Origin: Chryseobacterium sp. SSA4.19
Lineage (GTDB): Bacteria; Bacteroidota; Bacteroidia; Flavobacteriales; Weeksellaceae
NCBI RefSeq assembly: GCF_022601875.1
Contig: NZ_JAKVIP010000005.1
Span: forward strand, 129,178 to 193,177
Direction of reading: 5' to 3'
Length of the DNA stretch: 64,000 bases
In this document: positions 17,941 through 25,959 of the stretch, piece after piece
How the letters are laid out: each line of letters begins with the position of its first letter
Position numbering within the stretch: the stretch's first letter is position 1
Translations under genes and position numbers: made by a program
The notes under the pieces: model-generated
Databases searched by the model: none
Told to the model about the DNA's origin: nothing
The model's input: only the letters and a program-made list of their open reading frames with translations

Positions 17941-19341
17941 TTATTTATCGTGTGGCTTCAGCATATTTCTCGGATCAAGAATTTCGTCCAGCTTATCCTG
18001 AGACAGAATGCCTTTTTCCAGGACCAGATCGTAGACACTCTTTCCGGTTTGCAGGGATTCTTTAGCAATTTCCGTAGAATGTTTATAGCCGATGTAAGGA
18101 TTCAGTGCCGTTACAATACCAATACTGTGTTTCACCATATTAAAGCAGACATCTTTATTTGCAGTGATTCCAACAACACATTTTTCACGTAGCGTATCCA
18201 GCGCATTACAAAGAAAATGAATATTTTCCATAATCGCATGGGAAAGAACAGGTTCCATAACATTAAGTTGTAACTGACCTGCTTCTGCCGCGAAAGTTAC
18301 AGTAAGATCATTCCCAAACACCTTAAAACATACCTGATTAACAACTTCGGGAATAACCGGATTGACTTTACCCGGCATGATTGATGATCCAGGCTGCATA
18401 GGCGGAAGGTTAATCTCAAAAAGCCCGGCTCTTGGCCCTGAAGAAAGCAATCTGAGGTCATTGCAGATCTTTGATAATTTCACGGCAAGACGTTTCATGG
18501 CTGAAGAGTAAATAACATACGAACCGGTATCAGGAGTCGCTTCTACAAGATTTGGTGCGGAAACCACAGGAAAGCCGGTAATCAGGGCTAAATTTTTAGC
18601 GCAAAGAACCGCATAACCTACCGGCGCATTAATGCCGGTTCCAATGGCAGTCGCTCCCATATTGACTTCTACAAAAAGATTGGCATTGTTATTCAGTTTG
18701 GAAATATCTTCTTCCAATGTAGCGGCAAATGCTTCAAATTCCTGTCCTAATGTCATTGGGACAGCATCCTGCAGCTGTGTCCTGCCCATTTTTATAATCC
18801 CCTGGAATTCTTTTCCTTTTTCCCTGAATGCTTCAACGATTTTTTCCAGTTTTTCAACCAGCGTTGCATTCATCTGAAGCAGTCCCATTTTTATGGCTGT
18901 AGGATATGCGTCATTCGTGGATTGTGAAAGATTGATATGATCGTTAGGAGAACAAAATTCATACTGTCCTTTTTCCTTTCCTATTTTTTCTAAAACCCGG
19001 TTGGCAATTACTTCATTGGCATTCATATTAATCGAGGTTCCGGCTCCGCCCTGAATCATATCCACCGGGAATTGCTCATGAAGCTCACCGTTGATTAGTT
19101 CATCACAGACTTCAGCAATACTGTAGTACAATTTCTCATCCAGAAGACCCAGCTCATAGTTGGTTTTTGCTGCCGCTTTTTTTACGTAAGCCAGTCCTCT
19201 GATAAACTGAGGATAAGAAGCCAAAAGCTGTCCCGATATTTTGAAATTATTGATCGCTCTCTGTGTCTGCACCCCATAATAAGCATGAATGGGAACATCC
19301 AGTACGCCTAATAAATCACTCTCTTTTCTGAAATTTTCCAT
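17941..19341 (-). CDS. aspA: Aspartate ammonia-lyase
   Basis: 466 residues, the full length of aspartase. The superfamily signature GSSIMPGKVNP (318-328) carries the catalytic loop serine; GAGTSINMNANEVIANR (99-115) and SPNDHINLSQSTNDAYPTA (131-149) are the other conserved blocks. The enzyme converts aspartate to fumarate and ammonia, feeding the TCA cycle. Fumarase class II shares the fold, but the N-terminal KESDLLGVLDVPIHAYYGVQTQRA favours aspartase. Cytosolic tetramer by family. Confidence 0.93.
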   Translation of the reverse strand: MENFRKESDLLGVLDVPIHAYYGVQTQRAINNFKISGQLLASYPQFIRGLAYVKKAAAKTNYELGLLDEKLYYSIAEVCDELINGELHEQFPVDMIQGGAGTSINMNANEVIANRVLEKIGKEKGQYEFCSPNDHINLSQSTNDAYPTAIKMGLLQMNATLVEKLEKIVEAFREKGKEFQGIIKMGRTQLQDAVPMTLGQEFEAFAATLEEDISKLNNNANLFVEVNMGATAIGTGINAPVGYAVLCAKNLALITGFPVVSAPNLVEATPDTGSYVIYSSAMKRLAVKLSKICNDLRLLSSGPRAGLFEINLPPMQPGSSIMPGKVNPVIPEVVNQVCFKVFGNDLTVTFAAEAGQLQLNVMEPVLSHAIMENIHFLCNALDTLREKCVVGITANKDVCFNMVKHSIGIVTALNPYIGYKHSTEIAKESLQTGKSVYDLVLEKGILSQDKLDEILDPRNMLKPHDK

Positions 19342-19380
19342 TACGGATTTTTTAACTGTTTTTGAAACCTTAAATATAAC

Positions 19381-19406
19381 AAAAACGCATCGGTTTCGAT
19401 GCGTTT
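19381..19406 (-). terminator. Intrinsic terminator after the amidase gene
   Basis: Perfect 11-bp stem AAAACGCATCG / CGATGCGTTTT with a 4-base loop; on the minus strand it runs into TTTTTGTTAT. It separates the amidase transcript from aspA. Confidence 0.88.
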
Positions 19407-19414
19407 TACGGTAT

Positions 19415-20440
19415 TTATTTTACCGGATATTTTTGTATCAAAGCCTGTAATATGGCAAATGTTTCAGCATCCATAATTCCGTCATAGTTTTGCGGGCGGA
19501 AATGGTATTGGAAAGCTTCAATGGTTTTCTTGGTAGCATCATCCCATTTTCCGCTTAAATCCAAAGCATATCCAAATTTCTGCAACTGGGTCTGCACATT
19601 GAAAATAAACGCAGGGTCAATATATTTTGTCTGAAAATCCGTAGAGGTTGCCAGGTCATAATAGCCTTGCTTAATGGCGTCATCATACCACATCCCAATC
19701 TGATACTCATCGTACAGCTTTTTCCATGGAAACAGAGGGCCCGGATCCTGTTTTCTGGTCGGGGCAATATCAGAATGGGCCAGAATATTGGTAGCAGGAA
19801 TCTGGTATCTTGTTGTAATATCCTTAACCAAGGCGGCTACTTTTTTTATCTGGGCATCATCAAAAGGAACAAATATTTTTTTTCCGGAAGCATCAGCAGT
19901 ATAACCCATGTTTACGATTTCAATTCCTATCGATGTATCGTTCAGGTTTTTATCAGCTCTCCAGGCACTGACCCCGGCATGATAAGCCCGTTTGTTTTCA
20001 TCAACCAACTGATAAATTTCGTTGTCTCCTGTGTTGTTCACCAGGTAATGTGCGCTTACTGCCTGCTGTGAAAGCACGGTAATGGATTTATCGTCCGGCA
20101 ATGCCGTATAGTGAAGAATAAGATACCGCTGTCTGAAGTTTTGCGCAATAGCCGGGAAATAAGTTTTTACAACCTTGTAACCGACAGGTTTTGCGGAAAC
20201 GATGGAACCATAACTCGCCGTATTGTCATTCTTTGTAGCATCTGCTATATTGGTCGTAAAAAATTCTACTCCATGCTCAGAGCTGACCTTTGGTTTTGGC
20301 TTTTCAACAGGTGTTTTTGTAACTGTTTTCGGCTGCACGGAAGCGGTCCGGGGAATGTACTGTCTTTTCTTGGCATTCTGCTGAGAAGTACATGAAAAAA
20401 CGAAAGCGCTTAATCCGATGATATATAATGTTTTACGCAT
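19415..20440 (-). CDS. Lipoprotein N-acetylmuramoyl-L-alanine amidase with peptidoglycan-binding domain
   Basis: 341 residues with lipobox VFSC (Cys17), so it should sit in a membrane facing the periplasm. A Thr/Pro/Lys-rich linker (20-60) leads to an Amidase_2 domain: YLILHYTA (zinc His110), AYHAGVSAW (His154 region), IGIEIVN (catalytic Glu) and NILAHSDIAPTRKQDPGPLFPW (His222, Asp232). The C-terminus (about 275-335) is a PG_binding_1 repeat (IFNVQTQLQKFGYALDLSGKWD). This is the AmiD-like layout that cleaves muramyl-alanine bonds in wall turnover. Confidence 0.92.
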   Translation of the reverse strand: MRKTLYIIGLSAFVFSCTSQQNAKKRQYIPRTASVQPKTVTKTPVEKPKPKVSSEHGVEFFTTNIADATKNDNTASYGSIVSAKPVGYKVVKTYFPAIAQNFRQRYLILHYTALPDDKSITVLSQQAVSAHYLVNNTGDNEIYQLVDENKRAYHAGVSAWRADKNLNDTSIGIEIVNMGYTADASGKKIFVPFDDAQIKKVAALVKDITTRYQIPATNILAHSDIAPTRKQDPGPLFPWKKLYDEYQIGMWYDDAIKQGYYDLATSTDFQTKYIDPAFIFNVQTQLQKFGYALDLSGKWDDATKKTIEAFQYHFRPQNYDGIMDAETFAILQALIQKYPVK

Positions 20441-20500
20441 TTGCTTATTTTTTTAGTCGTTTATCAGCTCAAAAATACATAAATTTTTCTTGAAAAACAT

Positions 20501-20531
20501 TTGGTAAATAATGAAATCTATTCTATATTTG
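20501..20531 (+). promoter_or_regulatory. Promoter of the tRNA-Ser/Pro/Arg operon
   Basis: TTG at 20501-20503 and TATATTTG at 20524-20531 (20-base spacing) match the Bacteroidota -33/-7 pair. tRNA-Ser begins 45 bases downstream. Confidence 0.75.
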
Positions 20532-20576
20532 CACTCGCAATAACGGAACAAAGATCTTTAAAATACAATAATAAAT

Positions 20577-20663
20577 GGAGAGTTGCCTGAGTGGCCGAAA
20601 GGACATGTTTGCTAAACATGCGTACTGGAAACGGTACCAAGGGTTCGAATCCCTTACTCTCCG
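20577..20663 (+). tRNA. tRNA-Ser(GCU)
   Basis: 87 bases with a class II variable arm. Acceptor GGAGAGT / ACTCTCC pairs perfectly, anticodon loop TTGCTAA gives anticodon GCU, and GGTTCGAATCC is the T loop. CCA is not encoded. First gene of a Ser-Pro-Arg tRNA transcript. Confidence 0.96.
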
Positions 20664-20676
20664 CATTTATTATTCT

Positions 20677-20751
20677 CGGGGCGTAGCGTAGTCCGGTCAT
20701 CGCGCCTGGTTTGGGACCAGGAGGTCGCAGGTTCGAATCCTGCCGCCCCGA
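20677..20751 (+). tRNA. tRNA-Pro(UGG), copy 1
   Basis: Acceptor CGGGGCG / CGCCCCG, anticodon loop TTTGGGA with anticodon UGG, T loop GGTTCGAATCC. 75 bases; CCA not encoded. Identical to the copy at 22786. Confidence 0.96.
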
Positions 20752-20783
20752 CTGTTTTAGTAGTTTTCTCAAAACTATGTAAT

Positions 20784-20857
20784 GGGTGCGTAGCTCAGCT
20801 GGATAGAGCATCTGCCTTCTAAGCAGACGGTCAAAGGTTCGAATCCTTTCGCGCTCA
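20784..20857 (+). tRNA. tRNA-Arg(UCU), copy 1
   Basis: Acceptor GGGTGCG / CGCGCTC (two G-U pairs), anticodon stem TCTGC / GCAGA with loop CTTCTAA giving UCU, T loop GGTTCGAATCC. 74 bases; identical to the copy at 22893. Confidence 0.95.
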
Positions 20858-20858
20858 C

Positions 20859-20897
20859 AAAAACCTTACAACTTTTGCTGTGAGGTTTTTTGTTTTT
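20859..20897 (+). terminator. Terminator of tRNA transcript, copy 1
   Basis: Stem AAAAACCTTACA / TGTGAGGTTTTT (one G-U) with an 8-base loop, then TGTTTTTT, directly after tRNA-Arg. Confidence 0.85.
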
Positions 20898-21049
20898 TAT
20901 ACTTCGCTGATAAATAATTATTCATATAACTTTATAATTATTATAATATCCTGATTTTTATAAAAATATATATTGAAATTTCTGTGACATTTTGCGAAAT
21001 ATAAAATAGCCGACTTGCGTCGGTTCTCGCATATTTACTGCTACTATAA

Positions 21050-21439
21050 TTATTCTCTGGTAAAATAAAATGTTTGAGAATCATGAGAAACCTTCAGTGT
21101 ATCTCTGCTGTTGTCAGAATTGATTTCTTTCTTAAAAATATTTTGATCTTTACTATCTTTCGACAGCTTACCATATTTACTTGATACAATATCGAAATCA
21201 AAGCCTTTTAAGTTTGCAAATCTTACAACAATGGCTTTTTTCCGCTCTCCTACGTTAGTTTCAAAGACACCTGCTTTTACAAGAACAGTATCTGACTGAT
21301 TAAGAACAACAGTATCATAATCATTAAAAAAGGTCTTTTTGCCTCCAACCAATTTGTATTTGATATAGCTTCCGCCAGGACATGCAACCATTAACAAACA
21401 AATGAATAGAAAGCAACTGATTTTTAATAATTTTTTCAT
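21050..21439 (-). CDS. Small lipoprotein in the tRNA-bracketed island, unknown function
   Basis: 129 residues. The N-terminus is a lipoprotein signal with lipobox MVAC (Cys20) followed by PGGSYIKYKLVGGKKTFFND. The mature part is polar and beta-rich (TVVLNQSDTVLVKAG, KAIVVRFANLKGFDFDIVS) and ends at KVSHDSQTFYFTRE. No known family recognised. It starts 2 bases after the stop of a broken reading frame (21442-21735), so the two once formed an operon; that pairing resembles toxin-immunity or effector-lipoprotein pairs, but nothing proves it. Confidence 0.65.
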   Translation of the reverse strand: MKKLLKISCFLFICLLMVACPGGSYIKYKLVGGKKTFFNDYDTVVLNQSDTVLVKAGVFETNVGERKKAIVVRFANLKGFDFDIVSSKYGKLSKDSKDQNIFKKEINSDNSRDTLKVSHDSQTFYFTRE

Positions 21440-21441
21440 TT

Positions 21442-21735
21442 TTACAATTTAATACAATTTCCATTAGTATCTGTAATAGTACATCCTCCAACCTGCTGAA
21501 GTTTGTATTCAGCATCAAATTCATTATACCGCATACCTTCATTCTTATACTCCACGTAAGGGTCTTATACCCATAAATGTACATAAAATCCATTGTTCAA
21601 CGATACCATGCATCTGGAATACAGCCCAACCCTGAGGTTTTGGAATATGGACGTACCTTTGTAGTAATGCTGGTGTATATAAAAGAGCGGGATTCGATCT
21701 ATTACTGTATTATTAAAAATTGGAATGTTCTATAC
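21442..21735 (-). pseudogene. Remnant of a coding sequence interrupted by a stop
   Basis: One minus-strand frame reads about 54 codons (ending SLNNGFYVHLWV), meets a TAA (complement of 21565-21567), then continues for 40 codons from DPYVEYKNEGMRYN to TNGNCIKL and a TAA at 21442-21444. Both halves have protein-like composition and the second ends 2 bases before the lipoprotein start. No start codon or family is recognisable, so this is read as the 3' remains of a gene. A sequencing error at 21565 would be the alternative. Confidence 0.45.
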
Positions 21736-21799
21736 GGTTCATTTACCAATAAGATTTGAATTTTAGATGTACTGTTCATTATTTAAAACCTATTCCCAA

Positions 21800-22396
21800 T
21801 CAATTATCACTCAGTTTTGCATACATTTCCAGACTTATAAACTGGTCGTTTTTCAATTCACAGTCTCTCATTATTCCTTCAAGTTCAAATCCCAGTTGAT
21901 TGAGTATCTTTTTACTGTTTTCATTTTCTATTTCAACAACAGCTTCAATCCGATGCACCAACATTATTTTAAATGCATGATCACATGCCGCTTTTCCCGC
22001 CTCTTTCATAATTCCCAAGCCCCAGAACTCAGGCAACAGCCAATATCCCATTTCAATTTTCCTGTTTTCTTTGTTCCAGTTATTGAATCCGACGGCTCCA
22101 AGAAAATTAAAATTATAACGGTCACAAACTGCCCACCAGATACCGGTTTCCTCTTTTTCTATTTTTTCAAACCAATACATCTGCTCCTTTGTTGCTACCA
22201 AGCTTTCATAATGCACGCCATAATGTTCAATTACTGAAGGATGGGATAATCCGCAGTACACCGATTCAATATCGTTTGCCTTGAATCTTCTTAATATTAA
22301 TCTTTCAGTAGTCAGAATAGGGAAACATTTATGTACTATATTTAAACCAGAATTGTCCGGCAATGGTATTATTTTATCACAATGATTATCTTTCAT
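21800..22396 (-). CDS. GNAT-family N-acetyltransferase (RimJ/RimL type)
   Basis: 198 residues. LTTERLILRRFKANDIESVYCGLSHPSVIEHYG is the RimJ/RimL opening; FLGAVGFNNWNKENRKIEMGYWLLPEFWGLGIMKEAG contains the acetyl-CoA pyrophosphate loop (WGLGIM, a variant of Q/RxxGxG/A) and HRIEAVVEIENENSKKILNQLGFELEG the C-terminal part. Such enzymes acetylate N-termini, amines or antibiotics; the substrate is unknown. It lies inside the tRNA-bracketed island, so it is probably acquired cargo. Confidence 0.85.
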   Translation of the reverse strand: MKDNHCDKIIPLPDNSGLNIVHKCFPILTTERLILRRFKANDIESVYCGLSHPSVIEHYGVHYESLVATKEQMYWFEKIEKEETGIWWAVCDRYNFNFLGAVGFNNWNKENRKIEMGYWLLPEFWGLGIMKEAGKAACDHAFKIMLVHRIEAVVEIENENSKKILNQLGFELEGIMRDCELKNDQFISLEMYAKLSDN

Positions 22397-22732
22397 TTTT
22401 ACAATTTCAATTAAAGTTCTTTATTTAAACGGTCTACAAGTTAGCATTCTTCAATTTCAGTCACCAGATTTTTTTAAATATACTTTTATTTTTTCAAGAG
22501 ACTTTGTATTTTTAAATATATGCTTACAGAATTTATCTCTTCCTATACAAATAAAAACATTTAGTTGAGATCTTAAAACATCCATAACTAAATAAAAGTT
22601 TGCATTTGGCCTTAACAAGCATCTATCACATATAAGTATAACAATCAATATAATACATCTATATAAAGAAATTAATCCTTATCTTTTTTAAAATTATTTC
22701 AAAAATTACTTTCATATTTCAAAAAAACATTA
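22397..22732. other. AT-rich intergenic stretch, right part of island
   Basis: Very AT-rich. It contains one short minus-strand frame (22457-22648, 63 codons, with CDRC and a Lys-rich end), which has no recognisable domain and no clear ribosome site. I do not call it a gene. The promoter of the second tRNA copy begins at the right end. Confidence 0.4.
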
Positions 22733-22740
22733 TATATTTG
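22733..22740 (+). promoter_or_regulatory. Promoter box of the second tRNA-Pro/Arg copy
   Basis: TATATTTG followed by CACCC, like the box before tRNA-Ser (TATATTTGCACTC). It lies outside the 183-bp repeat, so the second copy has its own expression signal 45 bases upstream, matching the distance in the first. Confidence 0.65.
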
Positions 22741-22785
22741 CACCCACAAAAAACAAGGTAATTCTTGTTACAAGATGACCTCAAT

Positions 22786-22860
22786 CGGGGCGTAGCGTAG
22801 TCCGGTCATCGCGCCTGGTTTGGGACCAGGAGGTCGCAGGTTCGAATCCTGCCGCCCCGA
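22786..22860 (+). tRNA. tRNA-Pro(UGG), copy 2
   Basis: Identical in all 75 bases to 20677-20751, so functional structure is intact. Confidence 0.96.
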
Positions 22861-22892
22861 CTGTTTTAGTAGTTTTCTCAAAACTATGTAAT

Positions 22893-22966
22893 GGGTGCGT
22901 AGCTCAGCTGGATAGAGCATCTGCCTTCTAAGCAGACGGTCAAAGGTTCGAATCCTTTCGCGCTCA
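22893..22966 (+). tRNA. tRNA-Arg(UCU), copy 2
   Basis: Identical in all 74 bases to 20784-20857. Confidence 0.95.
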
Positions 22967-22980
22967 CTAATTAAATAAAG

Positions 22981-23008
22981 TCTTTACAGAAATGTAAGGA
23001 TTTTTTTT
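22981..23008 (+). terminator. Terminator of tRNA transcript, copy 2
   Basis: Stem TCTTTACA / TGTAAGGA (one G-U) with a 4-base loop, then eight T. Different in sequence from the terminator of copy 1. Confidence 0.85.
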
Positions 23009-23510
23009 GTTTTACTCAGGTCTGATCCGGTATTATTAGTAAAAAACGTAAGGAATTTGAAATTATAATATATTTATTTAGAAAATCAATATTAAACCTA
23101 TTTAAATTATTTAAAAATAAAAAGTTCTGAGATAAGATGGAAATTAGTGTTTGTAAATAAAACTCTAAGATTCTGAAATTATCCAACAAAGATAAAATAC
23201 CTTATTAAGTATTTTTACGGATTTTTTATGTGTAAATGGTATTCAAATCACCTTCTTCAAATCCAAAAATAATACTACTAAAGCCTCTGTCAAATACCAT
23301 AAACAATCTAAACACAATAATATGAATACTTATTAAAATATAATAGTCAACATTTTAGTTAATCTGTCATTTTATTAATAGCACCAATAATTACGGGAAA
23401 AAAGTCATAAGAGATATAAATTTCTTAGTTTAAAATTATTGTTTCAGTTCTAATTTTTAACATGATTACACTCAATTTTTGTTTATTAAATAGTATCCTT
23501 AAGTTTTTAC
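23009..23510. other. Gene-free AT-rich spacer
   Basis: About 500 bases of very AT-rich sequence between the second tRNA terminator and the BspA-like gene. No reading frame, RNA gene or repeat is visible apart from short A/T runs. Probably part of the accessory region next to the tRNA site. Confidence 0.5.
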
Positions 23511-23518
23511 TACATTTG
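23511..23518 (+). promoter_or_regulatory. TAnnTTTG promoter box of the BspA-like gene
   Basis: TACATTTG 25 bases before the ATG at 23544. The -33 element is not clear. Confidence 0.5.
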
Positions 23519-23543
23519 TATACACTCATAACAAAATATTAAT

Positions 23544-24926
23544 ATGTATAAAAAACTACTGACTATTTTTATCTTTCTGTTTATCTCACACCTTACTCTT
23601 GCACAAAACGAATTCATTACAATATGGAAACCTTCAAATCAAAGTACAAATACGGGAGCAGTATTATCAACCGCTAATCAGATCTGGTTTCCCGGAGTAG
23701 GAACAAATTTTAACGTATCCTGGAGTGAAATAGGATATCCTTCTCATACAGGAAACTTTACAGTGACTTCTTCCAATCACTTTCTTATTGATTTCGGTAA
23801 TCCTCAAAACCCCAATCCGAATGATGCTACCTATGAAGTAAAAATCAGTAATGGCAGCGGAAATTTTAATGCGATAAGATTCCCGGGATTTGCTTTTATT
23901 TCACCGAGCCTGCGTATTCCGACCATTACAAGCTACAATGGAGATGTTAAAAAAATTCTCGGTATTACTCAGTGGGGAAATCTACAATGGACTACTATGG
24001 AATGGGCCTTTGCCGGATGCACCAATCTTGATGTAACAGCTACCGATGTTCCTGATCTGTCCGGTGTTAATACTTTACAGGCTATGTTCTACAACTGTAC
24101 TTCATTGATAGGAACTGCAAGTTTCGGCGCATGGGATACATCATCCATTACTAACATGAGCCATATGTTTGCCAGTGCCGGAGACTTTAACCAACCCATT
24201 GCCAACTGGAATACTTCACAGGTAACCAATATGGACTGGATGTTCCATTATCTTCCGAAGTTTAACCAGCCAATAGGAAACTGGGACACTTCAGAAGTAA
24301 CCAGCATGATGCATATGCTGCACATCTGTACAAAATTCAATCAGGACTTAAGCAATTGGGACACTTCAAATGTCACGGATATGCGCTCTTTACTTGATGA
24401 AGCGCACGATTTCAATCACAGCCTGGCCGCATGGAACCTGGGTTCTCTTTCTCAGGCAAATGCCATGATTGCAGATTCCGGAATTGACTGTGCCAATTAT
24501 GACAACACCTTAATCGGATGGGCAAATAATCCGGCTACTCCTTCAGGAATTAATTTAGGAATTACTTCCCCTCTTAGTTATAGCTCTCCAACGGCAGTAA
24601 CCGCCAGAACCTACTTGTTAAGCAATAAAGGATGGATTATTACAGGAGACCTTTATAATGTAGAATGCCGTTCATCATTATCAGCTTCAGAAACTGCAAT
24701 CGGAAATACCATCACTGTTTATCCTAATCCTGCATCCGAATTTTTATATATTAAAAATGTAAAGGGATTAAATACCTATAAAATTGTCGATTTCAGCGGC
24801 AGGATCATTATTGAGAACCCTTTAATTGAGGAAAGGATTGATATAGGCCATCTTACGAAAGGAAATTATATTTTACAGATTACAGGTAAAGAAAAAACAC
24901 AGAATTTTAAATTCATTAAAAAGTAA
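23544..24926 (+). CDS. BspA-family leucine-rich surface protein with T9SS sorting domain
   Basis: 460 residues. A signal peptide (1-20, ending THLTLA then QN) directs Sec export. Residues about 165-300 carry repeated DUF285/BspA units of roughly 33 residues: NMSHMFASAGDFNQPIANW, NMDWMFHYLPKFNQPIGNW, and two more with DTS.VT.M. The C-terminal ~75 residues (ITVYPNPASEFLYIKN ... GNYILQITGK) form a Por secretion-system (type A) sorting domain, so the protein is released or anchored on the surface through the type IX system. BspA-like proteins act in adhesion. Beside the tRNA island and with its own promoter and terminator. Confidence 0.9.
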   Translation: MYKKLLTIFIFLFISHLTLAQNEFITIWKPSNQSTNTGAVLSTANQIWFPGVGTNFNVSWSEIGYPSHTGNFTVTSSNHFLIDFGNPQNPNPNDATYEVKISNGSGNFNAIRFPGFAFISPSLRIPTITSYNGDVKKILGITQWGNLQWTTMEWAFAGCTNLDVTATDVPDLSGVNTLQAMFYNCTSLIGTASFGAWDTSSITNMSHMFASAGDFNQPIANWNTSQVTNMDWMFHYLPKFNQPIGNWDTSEVTSMMHMLHICTKFNQDLSNWDTSNVTDMRSLLDEAHDFNHSLAAWNLGSLSQANAMIADSGIDCANYDNTLIGWANNPATPSGINLGITSPLSYSSPTAVTARTYLLSNKGWIITGDLYNVECRSSLSASETAIGNTITVYPNPASEFLYIKNVKGLNTYKIVDFSGRIIIENPLIEERIDIGHLTKGNYILQITGKEKTQNFKFIKK

Positions 24927-24931
24927 TACAG

Positions 24932-24965
24932 AAAGCCTCACATTGATTTGTGAGGCTTTTATTTG
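24932..24965 (+). terminator. Intrinsic terminator after the BspA-like gene
   Basis: Perfect stem AAAGCCTCACA / TGTGAGGCTTT, 6-base loop, then TTTATTTG. Confidence 0.88.
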
Positions 24966-25021
24966 ATAAATAGTGAATTTGCTGCTTACTTTTCAAAGAA
25001 AAAACAATGTTTAATAACGTA

Positions 25022-25525
25022 TTACTGATCAAACTGATTAGGATGCAGGGCTTTAATATCATTCACTGTTTCTAAAACTTTATCTTTCAGGGAATCCTGA
25101 TATTTCTGAAGATTTTCTGCCACGGATTTATCTGCAATTCCTACTATTTTTGCAGCTAAAATTCCTGCGTTCAGAGCACCGTGTAAAGCAACTGTAGCTA
25201 CCGGAATTCCGCCCGGCATTTGCAGAATAGACAATATAGAATCCCAGCCGTCAATAGAATTGCTTGATAAAATCGGAACACCGATAACCGGTAATGTGGT
25301 ACAGCTTGCCACCATTCCCGGAAGATGTGCCGCTCCTCCTGCTCCCGCCACAATAACTTTCAGGCCTCTCTCTTTTGCTGTTTTTGCATAATCAAACATC
25401 CTTTCGGGAGTCCTGTGCGCCGAAACTACAGTCAGCTCATAAGGAATATTCAGTGATTTCAAAAAATTTGCTGCCTGTTCCATAATCGGTAAGTCACTTT
25501 GACTTCCCATAATGATTCCTACCAT
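25022..25525 (-). CDS. purE: N5-carboxyaminoimidazole ribonucleotide mutase
   Basis: 167 residues of class I Pur[18 protein letters not shown] (phosphate-binding loop) and [14 protein letters not shown] (catalytic His) are diagnostic, with [13 protein letters not shown] and the LPVIGVPI block. It moves the carboxyl of N5-CAIR to C4 in purine synthesis, the step after PurK, whose gene lies 4.3 kb away at 29876. The ATG at 25525 is preferred over the TTG two codons upstream. Cytosolic octamer by family. Confidence 0.95.
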   Translation of the reverse strand: MVGIIMGSQSDLPIMEQAANFLKSLNIPYELTVVSAHRTPERMFDYAKTAKERGLKVIVAGAGGAAHLPGMVASCTTLPVIGVPILSSNSIDGWDSILSILQMPGGIPVATVALHGALNAGILAAKIVGIADKSVAENLQKYQDSLKDKVLETVNDIKALHPNQFDQ

Positions 25526-25544
25526 TTTCAATTTTATTAGGATT

Positions 25545-25552
25545 CAAATATA
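25545..25552 (-). promoter_or_regulatory. TAnnTTTG promoter box of purE
   Basis: TATATTTG on the minus strand, 19 bases before the ATG (complement of 25523-25525). Confidence 0.6.
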
Positions 25553-25687
25553 ATTAAAATTAAACTTCTTAAAAAGAAGCCTAATCTATTCTTATGATAC
25601 CACAAAGACCGTTAAATTTTGTTAAATGACTTATACTCTGTATTTTTCTGTGTAATATTGATATTACAAACATAAAATTTTAAGACA

Positions 25688-25831
25688 ATGAAAAATTTGA
25701 AAAAACTTCAGAAAAAAGATTTGAAAAAAATCACAGGCGGTATTAACTGTCCGGGTGGTAATATCTGTTACCGAAACGGTAAACCGTATTGCGCGGCATA
25801 TGACGGTTGCGGCGGCGGTAATCAGCCTTAG
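25688..25831 (+). CDS. Bacteriocin-like peptide with double-glycine leader
   Basis: 47 residues: a Lys/Leu-rich leader MKNLKKLQKKDLKKITGG (1-18) ending in the double-glycine site, then a Cys/Gly-rich core with four Cys (21, 27, 35, 41) and GCGGGNQP at the end. Chryseobacterium genomes encode many such peptides, named bacteriocin-like from the leader. Cleavage and export would need a C39-peptidase ABC transporter, which is absent here. Core cysteines suggest two disulfides or thioether chemistry; no maturase is near. A strong terminator follows 6 bases after the stop. Too short for most gene finders. Confidence 0.75.
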   Translation: MKNLKKLQKKDLKKITGGINCPGGNICYRNGKPYCAAYDGCGGGNQP

Positions 25832-25837
25832 AAATTG

Positions 25838-25866
25838 AGAGTACATTTATATGTACTCTTTTTTTG
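25838..25866 (+). terminator. Intrinsic terminator of the bacteriocin-like gene
   Basis: Perfect 9-bp stem AGAGTACAT / ATGTACTCT with TTAT loop, then seven T. Its presence supports the short upstream gene as a real transcription unit. Confidence 0.92.
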
Positions 25867-25951
25867 TCAATAAATTTTCATGTTGCTGCTCTTTTCATTT
25901 TCAAAAACGATAAATCAACTGCTACTCATTCCATATTCTTTTAGAATAGAA

Positions 25952-25959
25952 TATCTTTG
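25952..25959 (+). promoter_or_regulatory. TAnnTTTG promoter box touching the EamA start
   Basis: TATCTTTG ends on the first base of the annotated GTG start (25959). If used, transcription would begin about 5 bases later, so translation should start at the TTG at 25980 or be leaderless. Confidence 0.5.

Larger units (their letters stand above)
20676..20858 (+). repeat. 183-bp exact direct repeat, copy 1 (tRNA-Pro + spacer + tRNA-Arg)
   Basis: Base-for-base identical to 22785-22967, including the 32-base spacer between the two tRNA genes. Identity stops one base before tRNA-Pro and one base after tRNA-Arg on each side, so flanking DNA is unrelated. Confidence 0.97.
22785..22967 (+). repeat. 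183-bp exact direct repeat, copy 2
   Basis: Identical to 20676-20858. The two copies bracket 1,926 bases of AT-rich DNA with a GNAT gene, a lipoprotein and a gene remnant. Confidence 0.97.

Noticed and set aside
22457..22648. 63-codon minus-strand frame in the island
   Set aside because: No domain, no ribosome site, extreme AT content; kept only as a remark in the spacer entry.
20676..22967. CRISPR or phage att site interpretation of the direct repeat
   Set aside because: Only two copies, each a complete pair of tRNA genes, and no integrase or cas genes within the bracket.
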